Below, piece by piece: positions 1 to 9,962 of a stretch of 64,000 bases of DNA. Source of the stretch: Clostridia bacterium (GTDB lineage: Bacteria > Bacillota > Clostridia > Oscillospirales > Acutalibacteraceae). Both the position numbers and the translations under genes were made by a program. The notes beneath the pieces are model-generated. The model did no database searches. It was not told the DNA's origin and worked only from the letters and a program-made list of their open reading frames with translations. The stretch lies in the NCBI GenBank assembly GCA_017431035.1, contig JAFRLW010000011.1:1-64000 (forward strand). Direction: 5' to 3'. Positions within the stretch are counted from its first letter, which is position 1, and each line of letters begins with the position of its first letter.

Positions 1-85
1 CAAAACTTTTGCTTCCTTGAAGCCGAGAAACGCCGATATACCGGCGTATATCAAGGCTTTGAGGCAAAAAGGAACGGAAGTTTTG
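1..85. repeat. Imperfect long inverted repeat at the left edge
   Basis: The outer ends CAAAACTT (1-8) and AAGTTTTG (78-85) are complementary. The centre is a perfect 7-bp arm pair GATATAC (35-41) and GTATATC (46-52) around CGGC. The sequence between pairs partially, so the whole can fold as one long imperfect hairpin. No T-run follows, so it is not an ordinary terminator. It may extend left of the window. One frame is open from base 1 to a stop near 139, so the 3' end of a gene is a weaker alternative. Confidence 0.45.
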
Positions 86-177
86 CCCTCCAAAACCATT
101 TTGTCCTTACCGATGATAAACCATATATATTTATTTAATAAATATTAACAAAATATCTTTATTTATAAAATATTATG

Positions 178-186
178 TGGTATAAT
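178..186 (+). promoter_or_regulatory. Extended -10 promoter for the lipoprotein/two-component operon
   Basis: TGG followed directly by TATAAT (181-186) makes a perfect extended -10 element about 45 bases before the first start codon. No good -35 hexamer lies 16-18 bases upstream, which is typical of extended -10 promoters. The flank at 121-180 is very AT-rich. Confidence 0.6.
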
Positions 187-235
187 TATGAAGACTAAAA
201 TAAAATGGTGTAAAAGGCGAAAATGAAAGGTGGTT

Positions 236-1555
236 GTGATTTTGGAAAAAAGATATAAAAAAGGGATAGTTTTGTGTTTGATATTGTCCCTGCTTTTGAC
301 CCTTTGCGGATGTGAAACCCTTATCACAACGCCTGATAATCTTTTATCTCCGCCGGAACTTTCCGGAGAGATGCGCCCTATAAACGAGGCGCTTGCAAAG
401 AGTGTTACCGAAGAGTACAAACTGTGCTATCCTTCGGGAGGAAATCTCCGCTCGCCTATTGTGCTTGAGGACGTAGACGGCGACGGCGTTAAAGAGGCGT
501 TTGCTTTTTACATAACCGACAACGGCGACGGCACAAATATGCATATCAACTTTATAAAGAAAACAAAAAAAGGTTGGAAAAGCATTGCCGATAATATTGT
601 CACCGCAGGCGGTATTGAAAAGATAGAGTTCAGCGATATAAGCAATGACGGTCAAAAAGAGATAATCGTCGGCTGGGAGATTTTCGGCTCGGCGCAAAAA
701 GAACTCGGCATATATTCGGTAATGAACGGCGGACTGTACGAGCGGCTTATGGCTAATTATACAAACTTTGTTTGTACCGATATTTCGGGGGATAAAGTTC
801 CTGAACTGCTTTTGCATTATCTTGATACCGAGGAGGAGAGAAACACCGTCAGCGTTTACACACTCTCTCCGACAGGGGTAAGCCAAACGGCAGGATGCAC
901 CCTTGACAATAAGGTTAAAACATCGGCTGAGCCTATTGTTTCAAAACTTTCAAACGGCAAAGCGGCGGTCTTTATAGACGAAGAAAAAGCAAACGGCAAT
1001 ATAACCGAAGTGCTATTTATGGAAGACGGCGAACTTATAAATCCGCTTCTTGACAAAGAGACCGGAGAGAACGTCACGACCAACCGCAGCGCCAATATTG
1101 CATCAAGCGATATTGATAATGACGGAACAATCGAAATCCCCATATTTACAGATGCGCCGGCGGCGGCAGGTACAAACGAAAAGTTTTATTTTACAAACTG
1201 GTGTTCCTTTGACGGAAAGGAACTCACCGTTAAAAAGACAACCGTTATAAACCAGATAGACGGATATTATCTTGACCTGCCCTCAAAACTTATTGACAAG
1301 ATAGCGATTTCCCGTGATACCGATAAGCGAACGAGGTCTTTTTATGACTATGATAAAGAGACGAACAAGGTCGGTAAAAAGATGTTTACCGTCACGGCAG
1401 TATCGGCGGCAAAATATGACAACTTTGCTAAAAGCAATAAAAACACCCACGTGATATACAAAGATGAGGAAAACGTTTTTGTGACCGAGATATTTGTCGG
1501 CGGCTCTAAGTTTTCCGTTCACGATATCAGTGAGATGTTCAACGTAATAGAATAG
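236..1555 (+). CDS. Lipoprotein with FG-GAP/VCBS-like repeats
   Basis: Function is unknown; predicted to be a membrane-anchored extracellular lipoprotein. The N-terminus is basic, then a leucine-rich segment ends in the lipobox L-C-G-C. At least three acidic DxDxDG-like loops follow (DVDGDGVKE, DISNDGQKE, DIDNDGTIE), spaced as in FG-GAP/VCBS beta-propeller blades that bind calcium. The start is ambiguous: AAAGG at 226-230 suits GTG at 236, or TTG at 242; the upstream GTG at 230 overlaps the ribosome site. It lies 12 bases before a response regulator and histidine kinase, so it may belong to the signal that system senses (inference). Confidence 0.7.
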   Translation: MILEKRYKKGIVLCLILSLLLTLCGCETLITTPDNLLSPPELSGEMRPINEALAKSVTEEYKLCYPSGGNLRSPIVLEDVDGDGVKEAFAFYITDNGDGTNMHINFIKKTKKGWKSIADNIVTAGGIEKIEFSDISNDGQKEIIVGWEIFGSAQKELGIYSVMNGGLYERLMANYTNFVCTDISGDKVPELLLHYLDTEEERNTVSVYTLSPTGVSQTAGCTLDNKVKTSAEPIVSKLSNGKAAVFIDEEKANGNITEVLFMEDGELINPLLDKETGENVTTNRSANIASSDIDNDGTIEIPIFTDAPAAAGTNEKFYFTNWCSFDGKELTVKKTTVINQIDGYYLDLPSKLIDKIAISRDTDKRTRSFYDYDKETNKVGKKMFTVTAVSAAKYDNFAKSNKNTHVIYKDEENVFVTEIFVGGSKFSVHDISEMFNVIE

Positions 1556-1567
1556 GAGGGGCAAAAA

Positions 1568-2266
1568 ATGAAAAAACTTCTTGTTGTTGAAGATGAAGAC
1601 GCAATACGTGAGTTTGAGGCGATAAACCTCCGCCGTGCAGGGTATGAGGTGACCGAGGCGGCCTCCGCCGAAGAGGCGCTTGACATAGTTTCGGTCGGAG
1701 ATATGCCGTTTGACGTAGCACTCCTTGACGTTATGATGCCCGGTATGGACGGCTTTGCCCTTTGCAAAGAACTACGCGCTAAAAGCGAGGTTATCGGTAT
1801 AATAATGCTCACCGCCAAATCTCAGGAAATGGATAAAGTGAGCGGACTTATGATAGGCGCCGATGATTATATAACAAAACCGTTCAGCCCCTCTGAACTG
1901 ATAGCGAGGGTGGATAGCCTTTACCGCCGTGTTGAACTTCAGAAAAAACGAGGCGTAGAGGATACGAATATTCTTCGACGTGGCGATTTTGTTCTCGATT
2001 TCAGGAAAAGAGAACTTACAAAGCGTGGTCAAAGAATAGAACTCACGCAGGTTGAGTTCCAGATAGTTGAATACTTTTTCCTTAATCCCGATACTGCGCT
2101 TAGCCGCAGGGATATACTCGAAAAAATATGGGGCGGCGCATCCTATGCGGAAGAAAAAATAGTTGACGTTAATATGCGCAGACTGCGTATAAAAATGGAG
2201 GATGACCCCTCCGACCCAAAACATATTGTCACCGTTTGGGGACTCGGGTACAAATGGTCTGATTAA
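1568..2266 (+). CDS. OmpR/PhoB-family response regulator
   Basis: Cytoplasmic DNA-binding partner of the downstream kinase. The receiver domain (about 1-118) has the acidic pair at E8-D9-E10, phospho-acceptor D54 in ALLDVMMPG, T82 and K104 in ITKPF. The C-terminal winged helix (about 135-230) ends in the usual VWGLGYKW motif. The length (232 aa) is normal for the family. A ribosome site, AGGAGGGG, lies just before the ATG. It is co-transcribed with the lipoprotein before it and the kinase after it. The target genes cannot be deduced. Confidence 0.93.
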   Translation: MKKLLVVEDEDAIREFEAINLRRAGYEVTEAASAEEALDIVSVGDMPFDVALLDVMMPGMDGFALCKELRAKSEVIGIIMLTAKSQEMDKVSGLMIGADDYITKPFSPSELIARVDSLYRRVELQKKRGVEDTNILRRGDFVLDFRKRELTKRGQRIELTQVEFQIVEYFFLNPDTALSRRDILEKIWGGASYAEEKIVDVNMRRLRIKMEDDPSDPKHIVTVWGLGYKWSD

Positions 2267-2295
2267 AAAATATTGCGGAAAGTGAGGCGAGACCT

Positions 2296-3801
2296 TTGCC
2301 GAAAGAAAAAAAGACAATCAGTTTCAGCGGAATAATACCGAGATGGTTTAAGAGCGTTTTTGCCGTTACTACGGTTGCGCTTTTGATAATCGGCATAGCC
2401 CTTGCCGCCACTATCAGCAGTGTTTATCATTCAAGCGTACAAAAATCCGCCGCCGAGAGTGCGGATGAGTTTAACTCACTAAGTTCCGTAACAACGAAAA
2501 ACTTCAAATCGGCGGCAGTTGATTTGTGCGAGAGTTTCGGAGAAAAGAATATTATCGAGGTTCACGTTCTCGACCAAAACGGAAAGGCTTTTGTTTCGAC
2601 TACGGGTTTTGAGCCGGATAAACGGGATGAAACCAAAAACTTTGAAAAAGCGCTAAACGACCAAAAAGGCGTTTATATAACAAGGGAGAAAACCTCCGAC
2701 GGCGAGAGAATACTCACCGGAACAAACATTATAAAATCCAAAAGCGGAAAGGCTATGGGCGCTTATGTTTGGACGGTTTCTCTTAGAGCGACAAGGCGAT
2801 ATATTAACTTTATATATGCGATTATCTTTGTTGTGTTTATTTGTATATTCCTGCTGTACGCCGTTATGGGTATTCGCTTTTTGCGTTCTATTGCGACCCC
2901 TATACGTGAGGTGGGTATTACCGCGCGCAAAATTGCCCACGGTGATTTTGCCGCAAGGATTACAAAAGAACGGGACGACGAGATAGGCGACCTTTGTGAA
3001 ACGGTCAACTATATGGCGAGCGAACTCGAAAACGCCGAAAATATAAAGAACGACTTTATACAAAGCGTATCTCACGAGCTCAGAACTCCGCTCACGGCGA
3101 TAAGAGGCTGGGGCGAGACGGCGAAAATGGCGGTCGGCACCGATGAGGAACTTGTTTCCCGTGGACTTGACGTTGTTTTGTCCGAAGCGGACAGACTTTC
3201 GGGACTTGTGGAAGAACTGCTTGATTTCTCCCGTATGCAACAGGGCAGACTAACGGTCAACACCGCACCGATAGATATTTCAAACCTGCTTGAAAGCGTT
3301 ACCGCTATGTATAGCGAACTCGCAAAAAAACAGGGCATAGAAATATCCTTTACACCGCCTACCGCCGTGACTATGGTTGAGGGCGACCGTGACCGACTGA
3401 AACAGGTGTTTATAAACGTGCTTGATAACGCCGTTAAATATACCGAAAAGGGCGGACTGATCCTCATAACACAAACGGAGGATAAAGGTTGCGTTCAAAT
3501 CCAGTTCAAAGATACCGGCGCCGGAATAGCGGCAAAGGATATAGAACACGTAAAAGAGAAGTTTTATAAAGCAAATCAAACCGTCAGAGGAAGCGGCATA
3601 GGTCTTGCCGTTGCCGATGAGATTATAAAACAGCATAACGGACTTTTACTTATAGACAGCGTCGAGGGCGTGGGAACAACTGTGTCGGTAGTTTTGCCGA
3701 TTATAGAAGAAGCAGAAGAAACAACCGAGACTGCCTTGAGCGAAGTTTTGCCGGAAGTTGACGCAAAGGAGAATGCAGAGTGGCAAAATACACAAGAATA
3801 G
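2296..3801 (+). CDS. Membrane sensor histidine kinase with HAMP domain
   Basis: A two-transmembrane sensor kinase: TM1 about 19-43, extracytoplasmic domain about 44-168, TM2 about 171-193, HAMP about 194-245. HisKA follows with H260 in SVSHELRTPLTAIRG, then HATPase_c with N-box N374 and N378, DTGAGI (406-411) and GSGIGLAVA (432-440). The tail after 470 is acidic and low-complexity. The start is TTG, preceded by GAGGCGAG. The 3' end overlaps the next gene by 22 bases. Architecture resembles the PhoR/ResE class; the ligand is unknown. Confidence 0.92.
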   Translation: MPKEKKTISFSGIIPRWFKSVFAVTTVALLIIGIALAATISSVYHSSVQKSAAESADEFNSLSSVTTKNFKSAAVDLCESFGEKNIIEVHVLDQNGKAFVSTTGFEPDKRDETKNFEKALNDQKGVYITREKTSDGERILTGTNIIKSKSGKAMGAYVWTVSLRATRRYINFIYAIIFVVFICIFLLYAVMGIRFLRSIATPIREVGITARKIAHGDFAARITKERDDEIGDLCETVNYMASELENAENIKNDFIQSVSHELRTPLTAIRGWGETAKMAVGTDEELVSRGLDVVLSEADRLSGLVEELLDFSRMQQGRLTVNTAPIDISNLLESVTAMYSELAKKQGIEISFTPPTAVTMVEGDRDRLKQVFINVLDNAVKYTEKGGLILITQTEDKGCVQIQFKDTGAGIAAKDIEHVKEKFYKANQTVRGSGIGLAVADEIIKQHNGLLLIDSVEGVGTTVSVVLPIIEEAEETTETALSEVLPEVDAKENAEWQNTQE

Positions 3802-4748
3802 GCGGTCAGGCGCTTATTGAGGGCATACTTATGAAAAGCCCCGAAAAATCTGCACTTGCCGTAAGAAAACCCGATAAAGAGATAAGTATTACCTATTTAG
3901 AGCAAAAATCATTAAGAGAAAAATACAAGTTTTTCGCTCTTCCTATTATCAGAGGAGCCGTCGCTTTTGTCGAGTCGCTGATAAGCGGATACAAAGCTAT
4001 GATGATGTCGGCGGATATTTCGGGCTATACCGATATTGAGGAAGATAAGGAAAAAGAGGATAAAAAGGACAACAATCTTTTTATAAACATTATTATGGCG
4101 GTGGCGTCGGTGTTAGGCGTTTTACTTGCCGTGGTGCTCTTTCTTCTTATTCCCCGCCTTGCCGTTTCGGGACTAAATCTGCTTTTTAACACCGAGATAA
4201 AAGGCGCCGGCGCAATGGCGATAGAGCAGGGAATAAAAATTGTTGTTTTGGTGCTTTATGTGTTCCTTGTTTCCCTTATGAAAGATATAAAAAGAGTGTT
4301 TATGTATCACGGCGCCGAACACAAAACAATATTTTGTTATGAACACGGACTGCCTCTCACGGTGGAAAACGTTCGCAAAGAACGCAGATTTCATCCCCGT
4401 TGCGGAACTTCGTTTATGATACTGATGATACTTGTGAGTTTTATAGTTTCGTTTGTCGTTCAACTGATTTTTCGTGGCGTTTATGATAACCCGGCGGTTT
4501 GGGTTGCGGTTAAAATACTTATGATACCGATAATTTGCGGACTCGGATTTGAACTGCTTAGCATTTGCGGAAAGTATGATAACGTTATTACAAGAATTAT
4601 CGCCGCACCGGGTATGTGGCTACAGCGAATAACCACCAAAGAGCCGGAAGACGATATGATAGAAATTGCCATAGCGGCGCTAAAGGCGTGCGAGCCGGCA
4701 GTACCCGACGTAGCAAGACCAAAGGAGTCAGATGACACCGATGAGTAA
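3780..4748 (+). CDS. DUF1385 (YqhQ-like) membrane protein
   Basis: Member of the DUF1385 family of conserved Firmicutes membrane proteins of unknown biochemical role. Visible signatures are the N-terminal GGQALIEGILMKSP, the conserved MYHGAEHKT segment and RRFHPRCGTSF, with about four hydrophobic helices. The start is GTG with AAAGGAG at 3765-3771, inside the end of the kinase gene. In Clostridia this gene commonly lies beside rpmE, prmC and prfA. Here prmC follows with a 17-base overlap, but neither rpmE nor prfA is adjacent. Confidence 0.88.
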   Translation: MAKYTRIGGQALIEGILMKSPEKSALAVRKPDKEISITYLEQKSLREKYKFFALPIIRGAVAFVESLISGYKAMMMSADISGYTDIEEDKEKEDKKDNNLFINIIMAVASVLGVLLAVVLFLLIPRLAVSGLNLLFNTEIKGAGAMAIEQGIKIVVLVLYVFLVSLMKDIKRVFMYHGAEHKTIFCYEHGLPLTVENVRKERRFHPRCGTSFMILMILVSFIVSFVVQLIFRGVYDNPAVWVAVKILMIPIICGLGFELLSICGKYDNVITRIIAAPGMWLQRITTKEPEDDMIEIAIAALKACEPAVPDVARPKESDDTDE

Positions 4749-5595
4749 AAATATATTTACGGCGTATAACGGACTGAAAAGTGACCTTGAAAAAATCACA
4801 GAGGATTATGTTTTTGAGGCAAAGCAAATAATAAAACACATAACGGGATACACAAACAGAGAGATACTTGAGCGCTATAGCGATACGCTTACTCCCGTGC
4901 AAGAAAACAAACTCACCGCTATACTAAACCAAAGAAGAATACACTATCCGCTACAGTACATTTTGGGAAAATGGGACTTTATGGGACTGCCCTTTAAGGT
5001 GGGACCGGGTGTGCTTATCCCTCGCCCCGATACCGAAACGCTTGTAGAAAAGACGCTTGAACTTATAAAAGATAAAAAAGAGCCTAAGGTGCTTGACCTT
5101 TGTTGCGGCAGCGGATGTATAGCAATATCTATTGCAAAAGAGCGCCCCGACGCAAAGGTTTACGCCGTCGAAAAATATAGTGTGGCGCTAAAATATGCAA
5201 AAGAAAACGCAATCTTAAACGACACTAAAAACGTGACCTTTATCGAGGGGGACGTTTTAGAGGGTGTCGCAAATAGCGAAAAATATGACCTTATCCTATC
5301 AAACCCGCCCTACCTTGACACAGAGGAAATGAAAAAACTTCCCGTAGAGGTCACCTATGAACCGGAAACGGCGCTTATAGGCGGAGAAGACGGAATGCTT
5401 TTTTACCGTGAGATTATCAAAAACTATAAAGGCAGTCTTAATGAGGGCGGAATTATGGCGTTTGAAATCGGCGCAACTTCAAGGCAAAAGGAACTGCCCG
5501 ATATGATGGAAAAAGCGGGACTTATAAACGTACAAACCGCTACCGATATCGAGAACAGAGAAAGGGTAGTTTTTGGGACAGTAAAAAATATATAA
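4732..5595 (+). CDS. prmC: Release factor glutamine methyltransferase PrmC
   Basis: Methylates the glutamine of the GGQ motif in release factors RF1/RF2, using SAM, in the cytoplasm. Diagnostic features are PRPDTETLVE, the SAM-binding DLCCGSGCIAISIA and the catalytic NPPY in LILSNPPYLD. The length (287 aa) is normal for the family. Two starts are possible: ATG 4732 (4 bases after AAAGGAG) or ATG 4741. The gene normally travels with prfA, which encodes its substrate RF1; prfA is not next to it here. recA follows after 33 bases and probably shares the transcript. Confidence 0.95.
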   Translation: MTPMSKNIFTAYNGLKSDLEKITEDYVFEAKQIIKHITGYTNREILERYSDTLTPVQENKLTAILNQRRIHYPLQYILGKWDFMGLPFKVGPGVLIPRPDTETLVEKTLELIKDKKEPKVLDLCCGSGCIAISIAKERPDAKVYAVEKYSVALKYAKENAILNDTKNVTFIEGDVLEGVANSEKYDLILSNPPYLDTEEMKKLPVEVTYEPETALIGGEDGMLFYREIIKNYKGSLNEGGIMAFEIGATSRQKELPDMMEKAGLINVQTATDIENRERVVFGTVKNI

Positions 5596-5628
5596 TTTAC
5601 CCAAAATAATTTATGGAGGGATTAACTT

Positions 5629-6774
5629 ATGGCGAAGGAAAAACAAACTAAAACAGTAGGCACCGATAAATCGGCGGAGGGCAGAGAAAAAGCCCTTGCT
5701 ACCGCTATGGCGCAGATAGAAAGACAGTATGGCAAAGGCGCTATTATGCGACTCGGTGAAAACGCCTCTATGAACGTTGACCATATCAGCACCGGCTCGC
5801 TTGCACTTGATATGGCGCTCGGTATAGGCGGAATACCTAAAGGCAGAATAGTAGAGATATACGGACCCGAGTCTTCGGGTAAAACCACTTTGGCGCTGCA
5901 CTGCGTGGCTGAGGCACAAAAACAGGGCGGCACCGCCGCATTTATAGACGTTGAACATGCGCTCGACCCGGTATATGCCGGAAATCTCGGCGTTGATATT
6001 GACTCGCTTCTTGTTTCTCAACCCGACTCGGGCGAACAGGCTCTTGAAATAGCCGAAGCGCTCGTTCGTTCCGGCGCTATCGATATTATTGTTATCGACT
6101 CGGTTGCGGCGCTTGTTACCCGTGCCGAAATTGAGGGTGAAATGGGCGACAGCCACGTTGGTCAACTTGCCCGCCTTATGTCACAGGCGCTCAGAAAATT
6201 AACAGGTGCGCTTTCAAAATCCAATTGCAGCGCTATCTTTATAAATCAGCTGCGTGAAAAAATCGGCGTTATCTACGGCAACCCCGAAACCACCACCGGC
6301 GGCAGAGCCTTGAAGTTTTATGCTTCTGTCAGAATTGATGTTCGCAAAGGCGAGACCATTAAAAACGGCAGTGAGATAATAGGCTCGAGAACACGTGCAA
6401 AGGTTGTAAAAAACAAGGTTGCTCCCCCGTTTAGAGAGGCTGAGTTTGACGTTATGTACGGCAAAGGCATATCAAAAGAGGGCGAACTTGTCGATATGGG
6501 TCTTGAGTTTGAGATACTAAAACGCTCGGGCGCCTGGTTCTACTATGGCGAAACAAGGCTCGGTCAGGGCAGAGACGCCGTTAAGCAACTTTTTGCCGAC
6601 ACACCCGAACTCGCCAATGAGATAAAAGAAAAGATAATGGTAAAATACGAAGCCTTTTTGAACAACAAAGGCAAAAAAGAGGAAGAAAAGGCGGAGGAAG
6701 AGGTAATTATGCCGGTTGAGGCGGAAGAGATACCTCACAAAAAAATCAATATCGATATAGCGGTTGACGATTGA
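5629..6774 (+). CDS. recA: Recombinase RecA
   Basis: ATP-dependent strand-exchange protein for homologous recombination and SOS signalling. Walker [10 protein letters not shown] is at residues 79-87, Walker B-like [11 protein letters not shown] near 145, and the MAW motif is [19 protein letters not shown]. The last 30 residues are strongly acidic and lysine-rich. Length is 381 aa, slightly long because of this tail. GGAGGG (5615-5620) precedes the ATG. Only 33 bases separate it from prmC, with no clear promoter or LexA box visible there, so it may rely on an upstream promoter. It overlaps recX by one base. Confidence 0.98.
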   Translation: MAKEKQTKTVGTDKSAEGREKALATAMAQIERQYGKGAIMRLGENASMNVDHISTGSLALDMALGIGGIPKGRIVEIYGPESSGKTTLALHCVAEAQKQGGTAAFIDVEHALDPVYAGNLGVDIDSLLVSQPDSGEQALEIAEALVRSGAIDIIVIDSVAALVTRAEIEGEMGDSHVGQLARLMSQALRKLTGALSKSNCSAIFINQLREKIGVIYGNPETTTGGRALKFYASVRIDVRKGETIKNGSEIIGSRTRAKVVKNKVAPPFREAEFDVMYGKGISKEGELVDMGLEFEILKRSGAWFYYGETRLGQGRDAVKQLFADTPELANEIKEKIMVKYEAFLNNKGKKEEEKAEEEVIMPVEAEEIPHKKINIDIAVDD

Positions 6775-7391
6775 TGAAAATAAAATCAATTACAAAGCAA
6801 AAAGGTCATCTTGTAAAAATAGACTTGGGCGACTGCGAGATTTTGCTTGATAGTGACTTTGCCTACGAAATGTGTCTTAGAGCCGGAAATGATTTAACCG
6901 ACGCCGAAATAGAAAAACTGCTTTTTGAGTCGGATTACCGCCGTGCAAAATCCAGGGCGCTTTGGTTTTTAGACCGGGCTGACCGCAGTGAAAAGGTGCT
7001 GCTTCAAAAGGTGACGGCGAACGGTATAAAAAAAGAGCCGGCTATTCGTGCGATAGAAAGGCTCAAAGAACTTGGACTCGTAGACGATACAAGGTATGCA
7101 AGAAACCTTTTTGCAAAGTATTGCGAACAAAACGTATCAAAACGGGCGGCTTATGCCAAAATGTATGAAAAAGGTGTGCCGACAGATATTATAAAATCCG
7201 TTATAAACGAAAGTGAAACGGATGAGGAGAAACAGATTTTATCGCTAATTGAAAGAAAATACAAAACAAAAATCACGGCGAGCGACGGACCGCAAAAGGT
7301 TGCGGCGGCGCTTATAAGAAAAGGTTTTTCGTATAGCGATGTTAAAAGTGCGATTAAAAAATACACAAGCATTGAACTGATTGAGGAATAA
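6774..7391 (+). CDS. recX: Regulatory protein RecX
   Basis: Modulates RecA filaments by direct binding. About 205 aa, built of repeated three-helix modules as in the family, with typical features such as ARSRALWFLDRADRSE-like and LKELGLVDDTRYARNLF segments. ATG at 6774 overlaps the recA stop (TGATG), implying translational coupling; an in-frame TTG three bases earlier is less likely. The recA-recX order is the common bacterial arrangement and supports the call. Confidence 0.92.
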   Translation: MKIKSITKQKGHLVKIDLGDCEILLDSDFAYEMCLRAGNDLTDAEIEKLLFESDYRRAKSRALWFLDRADRSEKVLLQKVTANGIKKEPAIRAIERLKELGLVDDTRYARNLFAKYCEQNVSKRAAYAKMYEKGVPTDIIKSVINESETDEEKQILSLIERKYKTKITASDGPQKVAAALIRKGFSYSDVKSAIKKYTSIELIEE

Positions 7392-7394
7392 TTT

Positions 7395-8720
7395 ATGTAT
7401 AAAGTCAGCGTAGTTTCGCTCGGTTGTCCTAAAAATCAGGTTGACGCCGAAATGATGTTGGCGTCCCTTAAAAACGCCGGGTTTGAGATAAGCCCGGAGG
7501 AAGAAAAGGCGGACGCCATAATCGTCAACACCTGCGGATTTATAGAGGCGGCAAAAAAAGAAGCGATAGAAAACATATTAGAAGCAGCAAGATATAAAAA
7601 AAGCGGCAACTGCAAAGCGGTTATCGTGACAGGGTGTCTTGCCGAGCGTTACCGCAAGGAAGTTCTGAGAGAAATAAAAGAGGCGGACGTTTGCGTTTCT
7701 ATCGGTCAAAACGGAAATATCGCAGAGATAGTAAAATCGGCGATAGAAAAAAAGGAAAGAAAAGATTTTTTTGCCGATAACCTATCCCTTCCGCTTGGCG
7801 GAGAAAGAATACTTGGCGGATTTCCGTTTAGTGCATATCTTAAAATAGGGGACGGTTGCGATAACTGTTGTACCTACTGCGCCATACCTAAAATCAGGGG
7901 CAGACAAAGAAGCCGAACTATTGAAGACTGTGTCAATGAGGCGAGAAAATTAGCGGATATGGGCGTAAAGGAACTGACCGTGGTTTCGCAGGACACCACC
8001 GCCTACGGTACCGATATATACGGTAAACCTATGTTGGCTGCACTTCTTCGTGAACTATGCAAAATTGAAGGACTAAAATGGATAAGAACACTTTATACAT
8101 ATCCCGAACGAATAACCGATGAGTTTTTAACAGCGCTTAGAGAAGAGGAAAAACTCATAAAATATATCGATATGCCGATACAACACGTCGATAAAGATAT
8201 TTTAAGACGGATGAACAGAAAAGGCGACGAAGAACAGTTGTTGTCGCTTATAGAAAAGATAAGAAAAGAGGTGCCGGGCGTAACCCTTCGCACCACGCTT
8301 ATAACAGGTTTCCCCGGTGAAACCGAAGAACAGTTCTTATCGCTTCACGAGTTTGTCAAAAAAGCCCGGTTTGAAAGGCTTGGATGTTTCACCTACTCGG
8401 CGGAAGAGGGAACCGTTGCCGCAGAAATGGAAAACCAAATAGATGAACAAACAAAGACCGACCGTATGGAACACATTATGGAAAGTCAAATGGATATTAT
8501 GGAGCAAATAAACGAGCAAAAGATAGGAAAAGTGTTTGAAACCCTGGTTGAAGGGTATGATGATTATATAAAGTGTTACTTTGGCAGAACAAAAGCCGAC
8601 GCCCCCGAAATAGACGGAAAAATCTTTTTCACAAGCGGCACTGCGCTCACGTTCGGACAATTTGTAAATGTCAAAGTTAATGATACGCTTGATTATGATT
8701 TGTTGGGAGAGGTAGTATGA
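7395..8720 (+). CDS. rimO: Ribosomal protein S12 methylthiotransferase RimO
   Basis: Radical-SAM enzyme adding a methylthio group to the conserved Asp of ribosomal protein S12. The N-terminal SLGCPKNQVDAEMM is the RimO signature and separates it from MiaB. Cysteines for the first Fe-S cluster are C10, C46 and C81 by approximate count. The radical-SAM triad is in GDGCDNCCTYCAIP, and a TRAM domain ends the protein. It starts 3 bases after recX and overlaps pgsA by 4 bases (ATGA). The window's MiaB paralogue is at 35.4 kb. Confidence 0.95.
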   Translation: MYKVSVVSLGCPKNQVDAEMMLASLKNAGFEISPEEEKADAIIVNTCGFIEAAKKEAIENILEAARYKKSGNCKAVIVTGCLAERYRKEVLREIKEADVCVSIGQNGNIAEIVKSAIEKKERKDFFADNLSLPLGGERILGGFPFSAYLKIGDGCDNCCTYCAIPKIRGRQRSRTIEDCVNEARKLADMGVKELTVVSQDTTAYGTDIYGKPMLAALLRELCKIEGLKWIRTLYTYPERITDEFLTALREEEKLIKYIDMPIQHVDKDILRRMNRKGDEEQLLSLIEKIRKEVPGVTLRTTLITGFPGETEEQFLSLHEFVKKARFERLGCFTYSAEEGTVAAEMENQIDEQTKTDRMEHIMESQMDIMEQINEQKIGKVFETLVEGYDDYIKCYFGRTKADAPEIDGKIFFTSGTALTFGQFVNVKVNDTLDYDLLGEVV

Positions 8721-9310
8721 ACGTTCCAAACAGACTGACAATGGGAAGAATAGTTTTAACCCCGATATTTATGCTTTTGATGCTTATAGAGTTTAAGTAT
8801 CATTTTGCGGTGGCTATGGTTGTTTTTATCGTGGCGTCTGTAACCGATTTGATAGACGGAAAACTTGCGAGAAAAAATCATCTTGTCACCGATTTCGGAA
8901 AGTTTCTTGACCCGCTGGCTGATAAGATGCTCACAACGGCGGCGTATATAGGTTTTATCTACACCTACAGGGGCGAGGCGGTTTATTCCCTTATAATCAC
9001 CCTTGTCACCTTTGTTGTGCTTTTCAGGGAGTTTGCCGTTTCTTCCATAAGACTTGTTTCGGTATCTTCAGGCGGAAAGGTTATAGCCGCAAACATCTGG
9101 GGAAAACTCAAAACCGTTGTTCAAATGGTTAGTCTTATAGCGGCGCTTTTCTTAAATGCGTTAAAAGATATTATAAAACTGCCCGAAACGCTCATAGTCT
9201 CTCTTGAAATTATCGTTTTATCTCTCTTTGTTATTTCGGGAGTGCTTTGTATACTCTCGGGTATCATTTATCTTTTTGGAGCAAAGGAATATATAAATCC
9301 ATCAAAATAA
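8717..9310 (+). CDS. pgsA: CDP-diacylglycerol-glycerol-3-phosphate 3-phosphatidyltransferase
   Basis: Integral membrane enzyme that commits CDP-diacylglycerol to phosphatidylglycerol synthesis. The CDP-alcohol phosphatidyltransferase motif DG-x2-AR-x8-G-x3-D-x3-D is present as [11 protein letters not shown] through [14 protein letters not shown]. About five hydrophobic helices follow. Length is 197 aa, as usual. The rimO-pgsA order is common in Firmicutes. The ATG lies in the rimO stop region, indicating coupling. Confidence 0.95.
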   Translation: MNVPNRLTMGRIVLTPIFMLLMLIEFKYHFAVAMVVFIVASVTDLIDGKLARKNHLVTDFGKFLDPLADKMLTTAAYIGFIYTYRGEAVYSLIITLVTFVVLFREFAVSSIRLVSVSSGGKVIAANIWGKLKTVVQMVSLIAALFLNALKDIIKLPETLIVSLEIIVLSLFVISGVLCILSGIIYLFGAKEYINPSK

Positions 9311-9329
9311 ATCTTTTAAGGAGAATATA

Positions 9330-9962
9330 ATGGGTACATTAAAAGAAGATATAAATGCTTTTCTCGAACGTGACCCTGCGGCAAGAAACGGTTTTGAAAT
9401 ATTTATGCTATACCCGGGTTTCAGGGCTATAAGAATGTATCGCCGTGCGCACAAACATTATCTTAAAGGTCATTTTTTCCGTGCTCGGCTTATTTCACAA
9501 AGAGCGGCGAGAAAAACCGGTATAGAGATACATCCGGGCGCTAAAATCGGCAGACGTTTTGTTATAGACCACGGCGTCGGTATTGTTATCGGCGAAACGG
9601 CTGAGATAGGCGACGACGTTTTAATCTATCAGGGAGTGACGCTCGGCGGAACGGGAAAAGACGTCGGCAAACGCCACCCCACCGTAGGAAACAGGGTTAT
9701 GATAAGCGCCGGCGCAAAGGTTTTAGGACCTATAAACATCGGTGACGGCGCACGTATAGCGGCAGGCGCCGTAGTTCTTAAGGACGTTCCTGCGGAGTCA
9801 ACCGTTGTCGGCGTTCCGGCAAAGGTTGTTAAACAAAACGGCAAACGGGTTCAAAAAGCGCCCCTCGACCAGATAAATATACCTGACCCCGTTCAGCAGG
9901 AACTTGAAAAAATCAACAAACAAATTAAAGATATTAAAAACACACTAAGGGAGAAAGAATAA
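9330..9962 (+). CDS. cysE: Serine O-acetyltransferase
   Basis: Makes O-acetylserine from serine and acetyl-CoA, the first step of cysteine synthesis. It is the short form (210 aa) seen in Gram-positives: a helical N-terminus, then a left-handed beta-helix of hexapeptide repeats with the catalytic His in [17 protein letters not shown] and the sugar-binding-like loop [23 protein letters not shown] (9318-9323) precedes the ATG. It overlaps cysS by one base. No T-box lies directly before it, unlike many Firmicutes cysE-cysS units. Confidence 0.95.
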   Translation: MGTLKEDINAFLERDPAARNGFEIFMLYPGFRAIRMYRRAHKHYLKGHFFRARLISQRAARKTGIEIHPGAKIGRRFVIDHGVGIVIGETAEIGDDVLIYQGVTLGGTGKDVGKRHPTVGNRVMISAGAKVLGPINIGDGARIAAGAVVLKDVPAESTVVGVPAKVVKQNGKRVQKAPLDQINIPDPVQQELEKINKQIKDIKNTLREKE

